The notes: generated by a model not told the origin, from the letters alone. Positions 10,148 through 22,500 are shown, counted from the first letter of the stretch. The stretch: 64,000 bases of DNA from Corylus avellana (GCF_901000735.1 NC_081542.1:25373093-25437092), one strand, 5' to 3'. Translations and numbers: made by a program.

Positions 10148-10689
10148 ACAGTTAATAGTTATAGTCAATAACCACTAACTGTAACCGCTTTTTTACCCCT
10201 AATTAATATTAGTTTCCTTAGGTCTCAGACTCTCGGTGATGCTTTGTTGGGATTGCGTGTCGGACTTGAAAGAGCACTTGCAGACATGTGCAACTATGGT
10301 TAGGCTTAGTTAAAATACGTACAGTTGATTTCTCCTGCTCATGCCCTTCATAATTTTTTTATTTTTTATTTTTATTATTTATTTTTTAAATAAAGCATGC
10401 GTTAAAGAATTAATATATAGTTTGAGAATGCGTTTTTTAAAAGTAATAGTTTTCAAATCACAAGTAAGATAGTACATGTTTAAAAACACACAATTTTAAA
10501 ATTAAATCGCAGTTTTACCAAATATGCTTCTATGTGACTCATCGATCATATATGGACGTTAGAGCTCGATCATGGTCATGATCAGGGTCTTGTGAGCTCA
10601 TCATGCCAACGAGTTTCATCGGGCTTTATATAGTCCATGCTCTTGCGAGTAGGAACACTACAAAAATTGTGAGAATTTCTGACTAGAGG

Positions 10690-11055
10690 TTTTTGACGTG
10701 TGATTTTATACGTTTAGCAACGGTTAAAAGGGGGGATGTCAAAAATCTCGGATTTTTGACGTATCAAAACCGACACGTCAAAAAAAAAAATTTGACGTGT
10801 CAATTTTTTTTTTGACACCCTAAACAAATTTTGACACGTCAAAAGTTTTTGACGTGTCGGTTCTGACACGTCAAAAAATTTGTTGATGTGTCGATCTTGA
10901 CACGTCAAAAAAATTTTTGACGTGTCAAAACTAACACGTCAAAAGTTTTTTAACGTGTCGATTTTGGCACGTCAAAAAAATTTTTGACGTGCCAAAATTC
11001 ACACGTCAAAAATTATATGTGTTTTTTTTTCATGTGTCACGCCGTTTGACACGTC
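10690..11055. repeat. CACTA subterminal motif array (GACGTGTC/GACACGTC)
   Basis: About 15 copies of TTGACGTGTC or its reverse complement GACACGTCAA lie in about 365 bp, in alternating orientation and separated by A/T runs. Subterminal arrays in CACTA elements bind the element's own DNA-binding protein; that role is inferred here. Confidence 0.75.
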
Positions 11056-11099
11056 AAAAAATATATATAATTTTTTTTTAATAAAAAATAATTATAATA

Positions 11100-11640
11100 T
11101 TCCAATACAATAATTCCAATATTTCTAATCCACATACTTCCAATCCAATATTATTCCATAATCCAATACAATCTATAATCCACATACAAAATCAACAATA
11201 TCCATAATCCAATTCAATCATAATCCAATTCATACATAATCCACCTACATAATACACATACATAATCCACATCCAATACATAATCCACCTACATAATACA
11301 CATCCATAATCCACATCCATAATCTACATCCAATACATAATCCACATTTATAATACACATCCATAATCCACATACATAATCCAATCCAATACGTAATTCA
11401 ATCCAATGCATAATCCACATACATAATACACATCCATAATCTACATACATAATCCAATCCAATACCTAATCCAATCTAATACGTAATTCAATCCAATACA
11501 TAATTCAATCCAATACATAATCCACATACATAATACACATCCATAATCCACATACATAATCCAATCCAATCCATAATCCAATACATAATCAAATCTATAA
11601 TCTCTAATACATAATCCAATCTCTAATACATAATCCACCA
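11100..11640. repeat. Degenerate tandem repeat (cataatccaca/caatccaatac type)
   Basis: About 540 bp consist of short units such as cataatccacata and ataatccaatcc in irregular order. The open frames here are low-complexity Tyr/Ile/Asp artefacts. Confidence 0.8.
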
Positions 11641-11729
11641 AAAACATCTAACTAGAAGGAGCAAGATTCTAATATAGCTACTAATAGTTCCAGCCCACCC
11701 ATTAGCAATCACAAGAACATACTATGAGG

Positions 11730-11910
11730 TTCAAAGAATATATATATCCAACACAACTTCATTAAACAAAATTCAATATCCAATATCCAATATATATATC
11801 CAACACAACACAACTTCATTAATAATATATATCCAATATCCAATATATATATCCAACACAACACAACTTCATTAATAATATATATCCAATATCCAATAAT
11901 ATATATCGAA
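11730..11910. repeat. Tandem repeat (atatatatccaacacaacttcatt type)
   Basis: Three to four imperfect copies of a ~60-bp unit containing ccaatatccaat and caacacaacttcatta. It lies inside the CACTA element. Confidence 0.75.
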
Positions 11911-12370
11911 CACATACTTCATTAAACAAAATTTCAATACATATACTACATTCCAACACAACACATAACAAAACATATATATACATCGAAAACACGTTCT
12001 AACACAAGGCAAAACAAATATACAATAAAACACATCTGGACTATCTACTAGAAATAAGTTTCAATTAGTCTCAGCAAACCTATAGTTTAATCTAACTATA
12101 TACAAAACAATAAACAGTAGTATGTATACAAACAGTGATGATCAACAACGTGTGGCGCCCAACTCAACACAGTCATCCCCCAACTCTTAATCTGCATTAC
12201 CTGCAAATGAGTTGTGAACCAATAATAATCAATACAAAAATTCAAAATTACTATGTAATATGATACAAATATACGTAAGTTCTAAAATGGACCGTTGTAA
12301 CTAAGAGTTTCTAACAATTGTTTCTAACAGTTAACAATTGTTACAAAAACAAAATAAAATATATCATTAC

Positions 12371-12615
12371 CTCTGTGGGGCGCAAATCCAGACGTCAACC
12401 CGAACATGGCCTCGATCTGGCGGAAACAAGCGTCAATCATAGCATCTTTCTCTGCTATCTGCGCTTTTTGTGCTTCAATCTGCCTCGCCATCTCTTCCAT
12501 TGCACTTCTTTGTGTTGCCCGCTCTTCTTCCATTACACGTCTTTCTTGTGCCCGCTCCTCTTCAAGTTCTCCAATTCTATCCGTCATCTGTGAGAACGAA
12601 GAGCTCCAAGAATTT
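12371..12615 (-). CDS. Partial CACTA-element exon: coiled-coil C-terminal segment
   Basis: On the minus strand a charged, heptad-rich segment (MTDRIGELEEERAQERRVME and onward, about 75 residues) predicts a strong coiled coil and ends ...FAPHR. A GT donor follows at 12370 (GAG|GTAATG). A plausible acceptor (TTTGCAG) is near 12200, after which the frame soon stops. Similar coiled-coil tails occur in plant Ptta/En/Spm transposon proteins; that match is from memory. The exon is cut by the gap at its 5' side. Confidence 0.5.
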
Positions 12616-12715
12616 NNNNNNNNNNNNNNNNNNNNNNNNNNNNNNNNNNNNNNNNNNNNNNNNNNNNNNNNNNNNNNNNNNNNNNNNNNNNNNNNNNNNN
12701 NNNNNNNNNNNNNNN
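12616..12715. other. Assembly gap, 100 N
   Basis: 100 N between contig 2 and contig 3. Contig 3 starts with the reverse complement of 10458 and leftward. Confidence 0.99.
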
Positions 12716-13026
12716 ATTTGAAAACTATTACTTTTAAAAAACGCATTCTCAAACTATATATTAATTCTTTAACGCATGCTTTATTTAAAAAATAAATAAT
12801 AAAAATAAAAAATAAAAAAATTATGAAGGGCATGAGCAGGAGAAATCAACTGTACGTATTTTAACTAAGCCTAACCATAGTTGCACATGTCTGCAAGTGC
12901 TCTTTCAAGTCCGACACGCAATCCCAACAAAGCATCACCGAGAGTCTGAGACCTAAGGAAACTAATATTAATTAGGGGTAAAAAAGCGGTTACAGTTAGT
13001 GGTTATTGACTATAACTATTAACTGT

Positions 13027-13521
13027 TGTTAGAATATTATGAATCCTCTCTTTGCTTGGTCCCTACTCTTGGCTTGGTTGCCAAATTACTTGGTCCCTAC
13101 TCTTGGCTTGGTTGCTAAGTTAATTTCCTTATAGAGATTGTTTTCTTGCAAGTTAATTTATTCTGTAATTATTGTATTATTTTGTAATTATTGTATTTCC
13201 TTTCTTTTAGGGCCTCATTCAACTATAAATAGGCAATTCCATTGTACAATTCAAAACACATCAGAAATACAAATTCTTCTTTACAATTATCTTTCTGTTG
13301 TCTTTTTCTACATGGTATCAGAACCTATCACAATTGGCTGTGGCCCACCGTCATCCATTGTCGCACGTGTTGGCTTGGATGTCCTCCCGCCACACGTGAG
13401 GGGGCGTGTTGGAAGTCCCACATTGCTTGGGTATTAAGGAGATGGGTCATTTATAAGTTGAGGGGAAACCTCAACTCTTGAGCTAGCTTTTGGGTTGAGT
13501 TAGGCCCAAGACCCATTTCTA
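13027..13521 (+). mobile_element. Copia-like/TRIM-like LTR remnant, second copy
   Basis: Mirror of 9653-10147. TGGTATCAGAACC is read directly at 13313-13325. Confidence 0.5.
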
Positions 13522-13999
13522 ATAATATTTCATCAAATAAATATCTCTAAAATAAGACTTTAAAAATCTGGGACACTACAATCTTCCCTCTTTAAAGGAA
13601 TTTCGTCATCGAAATTAAAGCCCATAAATTATCACCTATCTTCAAATTGAGCGACTCAAATTAAAAACAAATCATACTTAAACCATAACTTACTCAAGTT
13701 ACCATATAACTTTTAAATTCATTCCATTCATAGAATAAATACCATAACATGTTCCATACCCAGGCGATGTGAGATGCCACAAGCACTCTTCTTGGGCACC
13801 AATGTCACCGTTGGCAATCCTTAGGGAATTTCTTCATTCTCGGCCCTTAACTTTTGGCCCTTATACTTTTCATTGTGTCTTAACTGACACCATTATAATA
13901 TAACCCACTTTTGGCATCACCAACGTATGTCCATTAGGGACCCTCATAGGCTTGTGCACGCTCTCACCATCTCAGGCTGGATAATGCTCTGATACCATT

Positions 14000-15168
14000 T
14001 GTAACATCCCGAAATTTCTCTTCTTTTCTTTGTAAATAAAATTGAGTGTTACGCTGAAATAATCTCACACTGTGGAAAAACTAAAATTATCAAAACAAAA
14101 TAATACCATTAAAAATATTTTCTTTATACAAAAATACCCAAAGCTATGTCGTACAAGGTATTTATACAAATCTATTCAACAGTCTAAACTCTAGACAAAA
14201 CTTAACCAACTTGGAATCTCTGTACATCTCAATATGAATCTCTAATCACAACTGCATAATTACCTTAACTTTCCATTCTTGCAAGCACTACAAAAAAACT
14301 GTAAAGTAATTAGTCAATTGATTTATGATAATATAAATCACTGTTGAAGCAATTATATCAAAAAGCCAGATATTTAATAAAAATATAAAGATCTATATTA
14401 TTAAATATCAATATCATACTCAGTAAGTAAGAGTACTTACAGTGGGTTACAAGAATGAATCATCAAAGGTAATTACTTCTTAAAACTCATTCATGCTGCA
14501 GTTAATCTTTAATCAAAATTTCCCAATCACTAACTCTCTCTCTCTCTCTCTCGCCGAACTCTCTTTCTTTCTTCCTCTCAATCTCCTTTCTCTGACTTAT
14601 CTCAATCTCTCACTCTCCCTCTTCTCTGGTTCGGTTGAGGCAAGAAAGAGTGACTTAAATAGGCAAGAGGGAGGAAAGAAAAACAAAAGAAAAGAAAAAA
14701 ATAATGGGGTTGTACGTGAGAAGGAAAAAAAGAAGAAATTCTCTCTTTCCCACTACAATACAACACGGTCACCAAGGCAAACACTACAATTTATTAAAAA
14801 CAAATCTAATAAAATCTCCAATACTTTTTTCACCTAATTTCCCTTAAAAATCTGAATCCCACAAATTCCTCACTCATAAAATTAATCACCGATTATTACA
14901 ATCATACTCTAAATTATATCAATCAATCATCAATTATCATAACTCTTAAATCTCCCAATAAAATAATCAACATCATAATATAATAACCTCAAATCAATAT
15001 TCATTCCAATAATATTCATAAGATCTAATAAATTCCTCAAGAATAAATATTATTACCTAATATTATCAATAAATATCTCCACCTCAAAAGAAATATCATT
15101 ACCTAATGAATAATATATTATCAAATAAATATCTCTAAAATAAGACTTTAAAAATCTAGGACGCTACA
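14000..15168 (-). mobile_element. Ty3/gypsy-type LTR, uninterrupted copy
   Basis: A 1169-bp LTR with TG...CA ends on the minus strand. It lacks the LINE that splits the copy at 7088-9174. Its primer-binding site is at 13985-13997 and a truncated second LTR is at 13522-13580. Confidence 0.7.
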
Positions 15169-15188
15169 ATCTTTACTAAGATGAGAAC

Positions 15189-15395
15189 CTAAGCCTGAGG
15201 AAAAGGAGGTACTGGTTTATAATCAGAAAGAGGCGGAAACTTACGCTTAGGTATGTCATCGTCATTGGGAACGTTCCTGTCTGCAACGACGTTTTTCTCC
15301 TTTTCTTGCTTCGACAATGCAGGGGCTGCCTTTACTGGAATCTCAACATCTTTACCACTGCTCAAAACGATTGCACTTGCATTTTCTCTTGGATT
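15189..15395 (-). pseudogene. Ty3/gypsy gag fragment, second copy
   Basis: Mirror of the Athila-like gag linker fragment at 6861-7067. Confidence 0.5.
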
Positions 15396-16304
15396 TACTA
15401 CCGTTTGAGAGGGTAATTTCCTCGAACTTTGTGCCTCTTGGATTTACTAACCGCTTATGCGGTTAGTAAAATTCACTAATGGCCTCCGCTAGTTGCCTAT
15501 GCGGTCGGCAGTTAGTGATTAATAATCTTAATAACTGCTAACCGCTTTTTAAAAAAAAAAAATTAAAAAGTTCAATTTTTTTATTAAAAAAAAAAAAAAT
15601 CAAAACCACGTCCTTTATATAGTAATATGATAATACCCCACTACATATGACATCATTTATATATATATAGATAGATAGATAGAACCGCTAACCCCTAACC
15701 GTAACCGCCTAGGCGGTTAGCGGTTTTTCCTAACCGCCTACAAAAACGGTTAGCTTTTAACGGTTAGCAGGTGATTATTAACTGCCTGCCTTTTCACCCC
15801 TAATATTAATAGGATTAAAGATTTTTATTTCAAGAGTCGAATTCTTACCTTAGTACACGCTCGTTAGTGAGGCCCCAAACCACATGTACACACTCGTTAG
15901 TGAGACCCAAACAACATGTTTAAAAACTCTTGCGTTTTTATTCCAGTCACTATGTTTAAAGACATATATTTGCAAAATGCCACTATTCGAAGTTTGAACG
16001 TCCCTAATTAAATAGAGATGTTTTTTAGGCTTAAAATGTCACATTCCACGTCTCACTATTTTACCAAATTTTTGTAGCGTGTTTTTAAGAAACACTGAAA
16101 TCACGATATGCCAAGGACTCAAGAAAAAAGGAAATATATATATACACGATGGCTAAAAAGTTGGTAGATGGCTTGCAAAGCCTGGCTAAAAAGTTGGAAG
16201 ATGGCTTGCAAAGCCTACGTGTGCCGTCAATTATAGAAAGATGTACATTTGATTCATGAGCTCCGATCAAGAAGGAAAAATACAAAAAATATGACTCTGT
16301 AAGC

Positions 16305-16311
16305 TATAAAT
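16305..16311 (+). promoter_or_regulatory. Putative TATA box, MADS copy 3
   Basis: The same TATAAAT as at 224-230. Confidence 0.4.
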
Positions 16312-16423
16312 ACATTCATAGACACCAGTCCTTCCATGGACTAAGACAGAATGTTAATCAATATATAACAACGTGACATAATTAATAAACAGCAAACACA
16401 AGAATTTTGTTCTTCATGCATGC

Positions 16424-16529
16424 ATGCATTACCATATAATATATATACATCGCGTGGTGCATCCCATCTATATATATATATACATCCAAGAAAATCATTT
16501 GAAGCCAAAGAACGCAGGCAATAATAATC

Positions 16530-16561
<32 letters not shown>

Positions 16562-17089
16562 TATCTCCTTTGTGTTAATCATGGAAGGGGGAAGAGGACA
16601 AGAGGGCGACAAAAGATTGAGATGAAGAGGATAGAGAATGGTGATGATCGCCTTATCACTTTCTCCAAACGAAGATCTGGGATCTACAAAATGGCTTGTG
16701 AGTTGGTAACCCTATGTGGTGCTGAGATTAGTGTTGTAGTTTTTTCGCCGGCCGGGAAGCCGTTCGTGTTTGCTCATCCTTCGATGGAGTCAGTGAGCAA
16801 CCGGTTTTCAAAGAGAAACCCGCCGCAGAAAGGCGATGGTTCTCATCCCCTTGTGGAGGCTCACCGGCGGGTGAGAATCAACGAGCTCAACCAGCAGTAC
16901 TGTGAGCTTGTGTGGCGGCTAGAAGCGGAGAAGGATCAAGGAAAGGCGCTGCAGAGGCTGGCGAAGGCGAGGGGAAGCCAGCCGGGCTGGTGGGAGGCTC
17001 CGGTTGAGGAGCTTAGCGTGGAGGAGCTCAGCCAAATGGTGAAGTCACTTGAAGAGCTCCACAAGATCTTGTATAACAAAATCATGTAG
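16424..17089 (+). CDS. AGL62-like MADS-box protein, copy 3; same lesions
   Basis: The predicted protein is identical to copies 1 and 2. Of the three this has the most continuous context: it lies on the 20.6-kb contig that also carries the LINE and the two other MADS genes, with its 3' end about 10.3 kb upstream of the intact paralogue at 27387. The presumed ATG is at 16581-16583, directly followed by GAA and the five-G run (16587-16591) that breaks the frame. The early TAG is at 17087-17089, and the detached tail runs to the TGA at 17249-17251. If only one copy is real, I would keep this one. Function is doubtful because of the two lesions. Confidence 0.75.
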
Positions 17090-17251
17090 AAGAGACTTGG
17101 GGCCTCTTCTTCTTCTTCTTCTTCGTCTTCTTCCATTATTCCTGCAGGGAATGGTGCCCAGGGTTTCCATCTGTTTAAGGTTGATGCGTGTGGAAATGCT
17201 TCTTCTGCCGCCTTTCCTCCTGCCTATGATCTTGGAAGGGTGCATTTCTGA
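17090..17251 (+). pseudogene. Detached C-terminal segment, MADS copy 3
   Basis: The same frame continues past the TAG for 53 codons, with a Ser run and a terminal His-Phe, as in copy 1. Confidence 0.65.
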
Positions 17252-17678
17252 ATAATTCTACCCGGTTGAGGATTACTTAATTAGAAGAATGATTCTTATG
17301 CTTTTTTTTTTTAACTTATATCTAGGGGTTTGGAGTTGAAAATTTCCAAAAAAAAAATAAAAAAATTAAGCGTGTATTAGCAGGAACGGAACCAGAGAAC
17401 CGAGAGGAGCCGAATTTCATGTGCTTATAATTATTGTAGATGAATTATCATACCAAAGTCACACCCTAGTTTCATCTCTTGCGTTAACCATGAAGGAAAA
17501 AACTTATTATTTGTAATTATTGCTATCAATACCATAATCTCACAAAATCTTGTCTAAATAAGCCGTCAAAGTAAATTAGAGTTAATATATAAAGCCATTG
17601 AATACTTTCTACTTTAAGGTACTCTACACGCGGTACCTGACCACCACTGTCAAGAGTCCGGCTATCAGCTCCTTCGTG

Positions 17679-17938
17679 TAGTGATAGGAAGATATAAGTT
17701 TAATCATTTAATTTATGTTCTAATACTCCCCCTCACGTGTCAGCTCAAATTCTCATTTAATAATTGAGGCCCAACACGTGAAATATTTAATTAAAATAAG
17801 AAGTGAATGACGAAATCAATGTTCGAACTCAAAATTTTTTGGCTCTGATATCATGTTAAATAATCACTTATATATCTTAAACTATTAAAATAATAAGAAG
17901 ATATAGCTTTAATTATTTAATTTATATCTTGTAATATG
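17679..17938 (-). mobile_element. TRIM-like element, block A copy 3
   Basis: Direct copy of 1598-1857. Confidence 0.45.
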
Positions 17939-18257
17939 TCTAAGAATTGTTGATATATAGATGTCACATTAAACTAAAGGAAGATCGTTCAGGAGGTATA
18001 GGTATACCTTCAAATAAATGATTTACTAAGTCGTAACCCAGGAAATTTCTCTTATGATTTTCAAGATGGATTATTGAATTGATAATTCAATCATTTTATT
18101 ATTTCATGAGATGCATCCTTAATATTGCTTTATAGTTTAATCACTACGTACATTTTACGAAACCTAAATCATTTTTTTTAAAAAAAAATCATTACCCATC
18201 TCTCTTTTTCATGAAAAAGCTAAAAATTAAATTTGAATCATTAAACACGTAGGGTAA

Positions 18258-18746
18258 GAGCATTCACAATGGGATAGCCAGATTTTTATGCAAATTGGCT
18301 TCTCAATACTCACTTTTTATCTAGTTTAGCTAATGGATTTTTAAATTCCTCTACATTCAATTAGCTATATTTCTATCTATTCTATGAAAATAATCTTTTA
18401 TTTTTAATTTTTTTTATTAATTTTAATTCAAAAAACCATTTCCATGAAAAAAAAAACACCAAAAACAACCAACCAACCAACCAATCACCACTTTTATCTA
18501 GTTTAGTTTAATTTTGAAAAGATTTGGGAGAAAACAGATGAGAGAAACAATAAAAAATAAAATAACTCTCTTGAAAAGTGTTGCTACATTTAGCTTTTTT
18601 TTTTTTTTTGTACTCTTCCAATCAAATATCCATTTTGCTTCTGTTTTTTTTTTTTTTTTTGGCTAATCGAATGTAGGGTTTTTTTTACAAATTTGAAGAG
18701 TCATTTTAGATAAAAGTAGTATTTGGCTCTTTCATTGTAAATGCTC
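18258..18746. mobile_element. Tourist-like MITE, block A copy 3
   Basis: Direct copy of 2177-2665, with flanking TAA on both sides. Confidence 0.6.
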
Positions 18747-18773
18747 TAAGTAAACCAAATCGTTTTTAGAAGG

Positions 18774-19463
18774 TGAACAAATTGGAAGGCGAAAAGAAGC
18801 TCAACCTCATTGGTTTTAATGCTGCATGTATAGAAGTGGGATCATAAGAAAATATTACCAACGACATTAAAGTTGTCGTTAATAACCTTTCATGACAAAG
18901 CAACAACTTGTCGTCGCTAAAAGTTATTCATGACAACATTGAGACTTTTAAAAACGACTTTTTGTCGTCGTCAAAAACCAAATTTCTTGTAATAACATAC
19001 ACCATAGTGCCTTACCCTTTGCAATGTAAGAATCATTTGACATGAATATGCTGAATCACTTATATACTATAAACCTTATAAGCTGTTTGTTTTTCTTTAT
19101 AAATATTAAAAATAGATAAATGTTAGGGGTCAATATTTTTTTTAATATTTAGTCAATTTCATCTTACAAAGTAATCATTAGATTGTAAACTTATGTGGAC
19201 CCCATAAATTTAATGGTTGATCTATTTAATTTGTAGGAAAATATGGGCTAAATATGAGCGAACTTATTGACCCATACCATTTCTCTTAAAAATATAATAA
19301 AACGTAAGGCTTTTTGCGTGCATTATCTTGTAGTTTTAAACGGACATACATTTATTCCAAACTAGTTTGGAAGAAATTTCCTCCATCCTACTCTAATAAG
19401 TACTATCAAGTGTTATTTCTCATATGTTTTCTTTAATATTATTAAGTCATTTATTATCATTCT
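18774..19463. repeat. Block B, second copy, next to the LINE
   Basis: Reverse complement of 2793-3482. It is AT-rich intergenic DNA with a CACTA-like terminal fragment at 18851-18994. It ends exactly with the left TSD of the LINE. Confidence 0.93.
19448..19463. repeat. 16-bp TSD of the full-length LINE (3' side)
   Basis: catttattatcattct, repeated without mismatch at 25463-25478. Confidence 0.92.
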
Positions 19464-19512
19464 TTTTTTTTGAATAGTAATGCTTCTCTTATTCAAGCTC
19501 AAATAGAGCAAA

Positions 19513-22500
19513 TCAGGAAAGGAGGGCAGTCTCCTCCTTCCGAACAATATCACCAATGCATGGTGGTATATAATGCCACCAATGAAAATTAGTGACATGG
19601 GTACAAGCCTCCTTTGCTAGAGTATGGGCAGCAGAATTTGCTCCCCTTAGGACATGAGTAAAACTAGACCTTGTGAATTCACGCCTAAAACTTTTCACAT
19701 CTTCCACAAAATGGCCATAGCTACTCTCGCAAATTCCATCAGAATTAATGGCCTTCACTACCGTTAAGGCATCTCCCTCAAACATTACATTCTCAAAGCC
19801 CATCTCCTTGGCAAACAGCACTGCGTGAATGGCAGCATAAGCTTCGGCCACTGTGGGGTCCTCTATTATCTTCTTCTTTATCCCACAAGCCGCCAGAAAT
19901 TGTCCAGTTGCATCCCTTGCTATGATTCCAATCCCTACACAAGAGTTCCGCTGAGCTATGGCGGCATCCCAGTTCACCTTCACCATATTCACCGGCGGTG
20001 GTTGCCAGGTTATTGTTTGGACCGGTTGGATTTCCTGATTTATACCCAAAGGCTGGGCATTGACTATCTGAAAGTGCTCCAAACCTGCCGCTGCTATAGA
20101 GAACACTTTGGTTGGATCTTCAAAGTCACCCCCATGCACAACATTATTACGCCTCTTCCATACTCGTTTGGCTACCACCGCAAAGAGTTCCAATTCTGGC
20201 ATATCATATCGCCCAAGCATCTCCTCAAATAGCATGGCAAAGTCCTTAGCTCCACAGGTGCTCTTCTGAAGTTTGATAGGGCCACAACTCCACACATCAG
20301 TTGCTGAAGGGCATGACCATATTATGTGCTCCACACTCTCTTCCTCCAAGGTGCAAATTGGGCATAAAGGTGAGTTAATCACCTTGCGCTTGAATAAATT
20401 AGCTCTTGTTGGTAGGAGGTTGTGGCATGCCCTCCATACGAACATTTTTGCGGCATTCGGTACATTTAACTTCCAACATACTTTCCAAATCTCCCGCCCT
20501 GCCCCCAGAGTCGACGGTCCACCACATCCTTCTGCCTGCCAATCAACAGCAACATGGTAGGCACTGCGTACAGAAAAGAGCCCATTTGTTGTGCATCTCC
20601 AAATGAGTTTGTCATTAGGGAGTAGGGGACTTAGGGGGATAGACTTGATCAGTGCTGCCTCTTCGTCAGTGAAATTTTCAGAGATTAATGCATTTTTCCA
20701 GCTCCCCGAATTTCCATCAATAAGGTCACATACCCGAGTGTTGGCTGGAAGGTGATTCCGTGTAGATTGAACCGAAAATGTGGTTGGTTTTGGGAGCCAA
20801 CAATCACCCCACACCCTGATATCTTTCCCATTCCCGACCCTCCATATTGATCCCTTCTTAATAATTCCTCTTGCTGAGAAGATGCTTCTCCAAGCCAAAG
20901 ATGGCCTCTTCCCTACTTGGCCCTCCATCACCGTCGTCGAAGGGTAGTATTTGGCTTTAAAGACCCTGGCCACTAACGACTCCGGATGTTGACTAAGTCT
21001 CCATAGTTGTTTTGCCAAAAGCGCCTTATTGAACAAGACCAAATCTCTGAAACCTAAGCCCCCTTTGGCTTTGGAACACCCCATCCTCTCCCAGCTCATC
21101 CAATGAATTTTTGATGTATTCTCCTTGTGTCCCCACCAAAACCTTTGCATGAGCCGATTAATATCCCTGCACAAGGTGACAGGAAGTAAAAACACCGACA
21201 TACAATACGTAGGGATGGCTTGAACGACAGCCTTTAGCAATATTTCCTTCCCAGCTTGAGACAAAAAATTGACCTTCCAATTATGTAATCTATCCCACAC
21301 ACGGTCCTTTATAGACTTGAAAGCTTTGGATCTCGATTTACCCACCAAAGTTGGCAACCCTAAATATTTATCATATTTTTGAGTTACTTGAAGCCCAGAC
21401 AATTGAGTAATCTCAGCTCTTTTTTCTGGACTGGTATTACGGCTGAAAAATAAGGAAGTCTTATCCTTATTCAATTTCTGTCCCGAAGCAGCTTCATACT
21501 TGTCAAGAAGCTTAGTGAGTCGTCGCCATTCCACCGAATTAGCTTTGCAAAAGAGGAGGCTATCGTCCGCAAAGAACAGGTGGCTAATTCGCGGTCCATT
21601 CTTGGATGTAGGAACCCCTGTAATTATCCCACTTTCTTCCGCTCGGCAAAGCATGGAACTGAGTGCCTCCGCACAAATGAGGAATAAGTATGGAGATAGC
21701 GGGTCTCCTTGTCTTAATCCACGTTCCGGAATTATATGTCCCACCGGGTGTCCATTGACAATAATCCTGTAATTGACAGTTCGGACACACTCCATTATCA
21801 AATTCACCCACCGTGCAGGAAACCCCAGCTTTTTCATTACTGATTCCAGAAAAGACCACTCCACCCTGTCGTAGGCCTTGCTCATGTCCAGCTTGATGCC
21901 CATATAGCCTACTTTACTCCACATTCTGGTGTGCATGGAATGTAGAGTTTCGTAGGCAGCTAATATATTATCTATTATCAGACGCCCTGGCAGAAAAGCA
22001 CTTTGAAAAGGTGATATTACATGGGGTAAAACCTTCTTTAGCCTATTAGCCAATACTTTTGAAATAATCTTGTACAGCACATTACATAAACTAATAGGAC
22101 GGTAATCTGAAACAGTTCTGGGATTATTATTTTTTGGAATCAAAGCTATAAGTGTGGAGTTTATATCAGGCTCCATAGCAGAAAATTGTAAAAAATGTAG
22201 AACTGCTTCACATACCTCAGAGCCTACAGTGCTCCAATGTTGTTGATAAAATCCAGCCGTGTAACCGTCTGGACCTGGTGTTTTCATTGGGTCCATTTGT
22301 TTCAGAGCTGCTGCAACCTCCTCCCTTGTAAAATCTGCCAGTAAAGCATTTTCCATTCCAGGGGTAATTTTTGGTTCCACTGCCGCAATGCATTCATCTA
22401 TCGATTGAGGCTTTGCCGAAGTAAATAATTCTTTATAAAAATTAACAAAGGCCAACTCGATCCCTTCCGTCGTTGTCCATTCCTGGCCGTGTCCATCTAC

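Larger units (their letters stand above)
6454..10201. mobile_element. hAT-like element interrupted by nested retroelements
   Basis: The ends are taggggtgaaaa and ttttttaccccta, flanked by a perfect 8-bp TSD, the hallmark of hAT transposons. Subterminal DNA is rich in GCGGTTAG/CTAACCGC motifs in both orientations (6480-6570, 6705-6810, 10165-10190). No hAT transposase is visible, so it looks non-autonomous. Most of its length is later insertions (LTR 7088-9174, LINE 7448-8348, copia-like 9653-10147). Confidence 0.6.
6175..10458. repeat. Block C with extra LINE insertion
   Basis: This is the reverse complement of 12716-16081, except for 918 bp (7431-8348) absent from the other copy. Pair sums are 22256 left of the insertion and 23174 right of it. 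The block is a transposon nest: a hAT-like shell, a gypsy LTR, a truncated LINE and a copia-like remnant. Between 6175 and 6453 I see no gene. Confidence 0.93.
10656..12615. mobile_element. CACTA (En/Spm-type) transposon, one end, cut by a gap
   Basis: It begins with CACTACAAAAATTGTGAG, the CACTA signature. A dense array of subterminal motifs follows, then AT-rich tandem repeats and a coiled-coil exon on the minus strand. The other end lies beyond the gap at 12616 and is not in contig 3, which starts on the far side of the element's flank. Transposase exons are not visible apart from the coiled-coil piece. Confidence 0.7.
12973..15802. mobile_element. hAT-like element with nested retroelements, second copy
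   Basis: Mirror of 6454-10201, with the same TIRs and 8-bp TSD. It is shorter because the truncated LINE is missing. Confidence 0.6.
12716..16081. repeat. Block C, second copy, inverted, without the LINE insertion
   Basis: This is the reverse complement of 6175-10458 minus 918 bp. At 14805-14826 the sequence runs straight through the empty LINE target site. Next to that site there is one substitution (six A against AAAAT on the other copy). Confidence 0.93.
16082..18773. repeat. Block A, copy 3
   Basis: Direct copy of 1-2692, inside contig 3. Here it continues without a gap into block B and the full-length LINE, so this copy shows the true downstream context. Confidence 0.95.

Noticed and set aside
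10690..11055. CRISPR-like array of short repeats
   Set aside because: Repeats alternate in orientation with irregular short spacers inside a CACTA end; eukaryotic context.
11441..11915. Two Tyr/Ile/Asp-rich ORFs on the minus strand
   Set aside because: Translations of low-complexity tandem repeats inside the CACTA element.
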